Under the pieces are notes generated by a model, which saw only the letters and a list, made by a program, of their open reading frames with translations, was not told the DNA's origin and did not search any database. Below, piece after piece: positions 28,032 through 30,216 of a stretch of 30,216 nucleotides of DNA; within the stretch, counting starts at the first letter, position 1; every line of letters begins with the position of its first letter. Both the position numbers and the translations under genes were made by a program. This stretch comes from a virus. The stretch is taken from the IMG/VR virus record IMGVR_UViG_3300020129_000319, positions 1 to 30,216 of that record. One strand, given 5' to 3'.

Positions 28032-28055
28032 CCGTGAAACATCCATGTTTCACGG
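28032..28055. repeat. 24-bp perfect inverted repeat with parS-like half-sites
   Basis: CCGTGAAACAT and ATGTTTCACGG are perfect 11-base arms around CC, in the gap between divergent genes. GTGAAACA and TGTTTCAC are exactly the two half-sites of chromosomal parS, but in reverse order (outward rather than inward). Confidence 0.85.
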
Positions 28056-28064
28056 CGTTACACT
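28035..28064 (+). promoter_or_regulatory. Candidate promoter of the portal/head operon
   Basis: TGAAAC (28035-28040) and TACACT (28059-28064) are 18 bases apart, just upstream of the portal start. The -35 region lies in the inverted repeat, which could be an operator. The -35 match is weak. Confidence 0.35.
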
Positions 28065-28078
28065 CACGCGCGTAGGCT

Positions 28079-30046
28079 GTGGCTGACCGACCACCGAGCT
28101 CGCAGTACCTGAGCGAGCTCCAGGCGGAGATGTACGACCGCTACCGGCGCGACGACGTGCAGATCGACACGTACCGCGCGCAGCGGGAGATGCGCGTGCC
28201 GGCCATGCTCGGCGCCGACGACAAGTACACCCTGGTCAACGTCGACCCGCGCGATCCCGACGTCTCCGAGGAGGCGTTCCAGCAGACGGCGATGTTGACC
28301 CTCAACCGGCCGAAGCTGCACCTGGACGGCGGCGAAAGTGACACGGCGCAGACCGCGGCGTCTCAACGCGAGCACTGGACGGAGCAAACCCTGTGGGGTT
28401 GCGGCTCGAGGACGCCGGGCATGGAAACCATGACCTTTCTCACCGACGCCGCGCTCAATGATGGCGGCGCGTGGACCAAGATCCTGTTCCTGCCCGACGC
28501 GTGGGACAAGCGTTACGCCTACCCGCTCCCCAACCCTGGCGAGTCGGCCGACGCGTGGGACCACTATGACAAGGCCACCGAGGACGCCAAGAAGCAGTGC
28601 GGGCCACCCTTTGCCTGGGAGTTCGTCGACGCGCGCACGGTGTATCCCGACACGATGGGCGGCAGGATCGCCGAGGTGATCGAGATCACCGACCGTCCGG
28701 TGCGCACCACGTTCAGGCGCTACCGCCTGGGTGTGGACGAGGACGGCAACATCGTGCCCGAGGAGTGGGGCCAGGCGCAGCCATCCAACGCGTGGGGCGC
28801 CAACGGCAGACCGATCCTGCCCACGTCGATCACCATGCTCGAGCACTGGGATGAGCGCTGGGCCACCTGGTGCGTCACCGGAGAAAACTACAAGCGCCAG
28901 CCGACGGGCCACATCGTGAAGCAGTTCGAGCACGGCTACGGCTTCATCCCCTACGACTTCGCGCCCGGCCTGTGGATGAACCACTGGCGCAACCGCAAGG
29001 TGGGCTGGGGCGTGTCGCAGACGAAGCTCTGGCTGGTGCAGTACCGCCAGTATTTGCGCGCCATGCACGCCCAGTACGTTGCTCGAGACCTCCTCAGCCC
29101 GATGGTGACCTACGGCGATTCCACGGCAGCGCCGGTGATCGGTGACGACGGCAAGCCGCGCGACCGCGATCCGGGCCCATTGCCGGGCGAGGTGATCAAC
29201 CTCGGGCCAGGCCGCCAGATGCAGACGATCAAGTACCCCGACGCGGTCACGCTGGAAAAGCACATGCAGCTGATCGACAACGCCATCAAGGAGCTCGAGT
29301 CGCCGCGCGTCACCACCCTCAGCGGCATGGAGGGCGCCGGCTTCGCCATCAGCCAGGTGCTCAGCTACTCGAGGACGCGCGTCGGGCCAATCGTCAACAG
29401 CATCCAGGAGCTGCTCAAGCGCCAGACCGAAAAACTCTGGGACCTGGCGCAGAACAAGGTCCAGGAGAAGATCTGGGTCGGCTATAGCGGCAGTGACGCG
29501 AAGGGTGGCTCGGGCTACATCGGCCTGGGCCCCGACGACTTCGCGCGCCCGGTCAGGATCGCCTGGGACGTCCAGCAGGAGCTGCCCACCGACGACATGA
29601 TCAAGGCGCGCTACGCCCACGAGCGGCTGCAGGCCGGCACCTGGGGCAGCGACGAGGCGATCGAGTACCTCGGCGATAACCCCGACGAGATCCGGCGCAG
29701 CAAAGCGCGCGACCGGATTCGTCAAAGCCCCGAGTACCAGAAGTGGCTGGACAACCAGGTGTTTCAATTCGCGGGGCGAGGCGACATTCTCGGGGCGGCT
29801 GCCCAGGCGCAGGCACTGGCGGCCAAAGGTCAGCTACCAGGCTTGCCGGCGCCCGCGGGTCCGGGCGGCATGGCCACGCCGGCGCCAGGCGTGTTCGAGG
29901 GTGGCGGGCCGGGCGCGGGAGGCGTTCCCGATCTGGCAGCGCTGGCCACCGCGCCCGGCGGGGCCGGCGCGCTACCACCACCCGGCCCGCAGGTGATGGC
30001 CGGCGCGGCGCAGAATGTGGGCGCACCAGGTGCAGGAGGTATTTAG
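28079..30046 (+). CDS. Portal protein (655 aa)
   Basis: GTG start at 28079. An N-terminal helical/acidic region (SELQAEMYDRYRRDDVQIDT), a large alpha/beta stem-and-wing region with many Trp and Tyr (FEHGYGFIPYDFAPGLWMNH) and the late helices VTLSGMEGAGFAISQVLS-like in RVTTLSGMEGAGFAISQVLS then YSRTRVGPIVNSIQELLKRQ are typical of portal clip/crown segments. The C-terminus is Gly/Pro/Ala-rich and disordered. Size (655 aa), and place between terminase and scaffold/capsid, agree. Portals form the dodecameric DNA channel and docking site for the terminase. Confidence 0.85.
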   Translation: MADRPPSSQYLSELQAEMYDRYRRDDVQIDTYRAQREMRVPAMLGADDKYTLVNVDPRDPDVSEEAFQQTAMLTLNRPKLHLDGGESDTAQTAASQREHWTEQTLWGCGSRTPGMETMTFLTDAALNDGGAWTKILFLPDAWDKRYAYPLPNPGESADAWDHYDKATEDAKKQCGPPFAWEFVDARTVYPDTMGGRIAEVIEITDRPVRTTFRRYRLGVDEDGNIVPEEWGQAQPSNAWGANGRPILPTSITMLEHWDERWATWCVTGENYKRQPTGHIVKQFEHGYGFIPYDFAPGLWMNHWRNRKVGWGVSQTKLWLVQYRQYLRAMHAQYVARDLLSPMVTYGDSTAAPVIGDDGKPRDRDPGPLPGEVINLGPGRQMQTIKYPDAVTLEKHMQLIDNAIKELESPRVTTLSGMEGAGFAISQVLSYSRTRVGPIVNSIQELLKRQTEKLWDLAQNKVQEKIWVGYSGSDAKGGSGYIGLGPDDFARPVRIAWDVQQELPTDDMIKARYAHERLQAGTWGSDEAIEYLGDNPDEIRRSKARDRIRQSPEYQKWLDNQVFQFAGRGDILGAAAQAQALAAKGQLPGLPAPAGPGGMATPAPGVFEGGGPGAGGVPDLAALATAPGGAGALPPPGPQVMAGAAQNVGAPGAGGI

Positions 30047-30050
30047 AGCG

Positions 30051-30216
30051 ATGGCATCGAAGTCAGGTGGATGGAGCCCGCCGTCGGGCCGCGAGCACCC
30101 GCCGTTCAAGGGTGGCCAGAAGACCAGTGCGATCGGCAGCAACCACAACCCAGGCCCGTCGACCAATACCGACACCAGCGCCGCCGGCAAGGCGCAGGCC
30201 AACGCCGTGACGCGCC
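30051..30216 (+). CDS. Virion-associated protein, 3' end outside window (joins 1-431)
   Basis: ATG 30051 follows the portal stop by four bases with GCAGGAGG upstream. The 55 visible residues (MASKSGGWSPPSGREHPPFK ... ) are Gly/Ser/Asn/Thr-rich and basic. If the window is circular, the last base plus bases 1-2 make codon CCC and the frame continues into the partial gene at 3-431, giving 198 aa. A short linker or head-tail protein is likely; no family was recognised. Confidence 0.8.
   Translation, partial: MASKSGGWSPPSGREHPPFKGGQKTSAIGSNHNPGPSTNTDTSAAGKAQANAVTR

Noticed and set aside
28064-29767. 567-aa reverse-strand frame over the portal gene
   Set aside because: Antisense to a convincing portal protein; composition is Leu/Val/Arg/Asp-rich without domains, as expected of a GC-rich antisense frame.
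1-30216. tRNA genes, CRISPR array or insertion sequence
   Set aside because: No cloverleaf-like GGTTCGA arms, spacer repeats or transposase frames were found; the only recombinase is the serine integrase.

Overview
The window reads as an essentially complete genome of a temperate, probably short-tailed (podovirus-like) dsDNA phage of a high-GC bacterium. It carries a serine integrase and an XRE-type repressor (lysogeny), a terminase, portal and HK97-like capsid (head), and tail-fibre genes. No tape-measure, tail-tube or sheath gene is recognisable. The host cannot be named. Codons are strongly G/C-ending, and an Rpf-like lysozyme-fold protein hints at a Gram-positive-type or Chloroflexota/Actinomycetota-like wall; this is inference only.

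Layout: 1-9490 (+) is the virion module: end of a virion protein, small basic protein, scaffold-like protein, major capsid, connector-region genes, FnIII and collagen-like decorations, large tail proteins and fibres. 9483-10881 (+) is a lysis cassette: a C39-like cysteine peptidase followed by four small membrane proteins. 10841-11584 (-) is a SAM-methyltransferase-like gene convergent with the lysis cassette. 11698-13517 (-) is a tightly overlapping operon of eight small genes (two Cys-rich proteins including a SWIM finger, an OB-fold-like protein, a coiled coil and tiny membrane proteins) behind a good leftward promoter. 13623-13925 (+) is an XRE regulator diverging from that promoter. 13947-16717 (-) holds five small genes, the serine integrase and a 50-aa gene upstream of it; the five genes lie between two 34-bp direct repeats, one of which is the end of the integrase gene. 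16927-25550 (+) is the early/replication module: VRR-NUC nuclease, Rpf-like protein, a frame-broken cytosine methyltransferase, RecT-like annealing protein, a second methyltransferase, a replication-initiator-like protein whose gene carries 11-bp iterons, and a DUF559-like nuclease. 25551-27171 (+) is the terminase pair. 27168-28003 (-) is a three-gene reverse-strand islet including a secreted repeat protein. 28079-30046 (+) is the portal, followed by a virion gene cut by the window end.

The last partial gene (from 30051) joins in frame to the first partial gene (ending at 431), giving one 198-aa reading frame, and the resulting order terminase-portal-scaffold-capsid is canonical. I infer a circular or circularly permuted molecule of about 30.2 kb. 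Most genes overlap by 1-8 bases (ATGA, GTGA or TGATG), indicating translational coupling. No gene-free stretch exceeds 300 bases; the longest (16718-16926) holds palindromes and a candidate promoter. I saw no tRNA, rRNA, CRISPR or insertion sequence.
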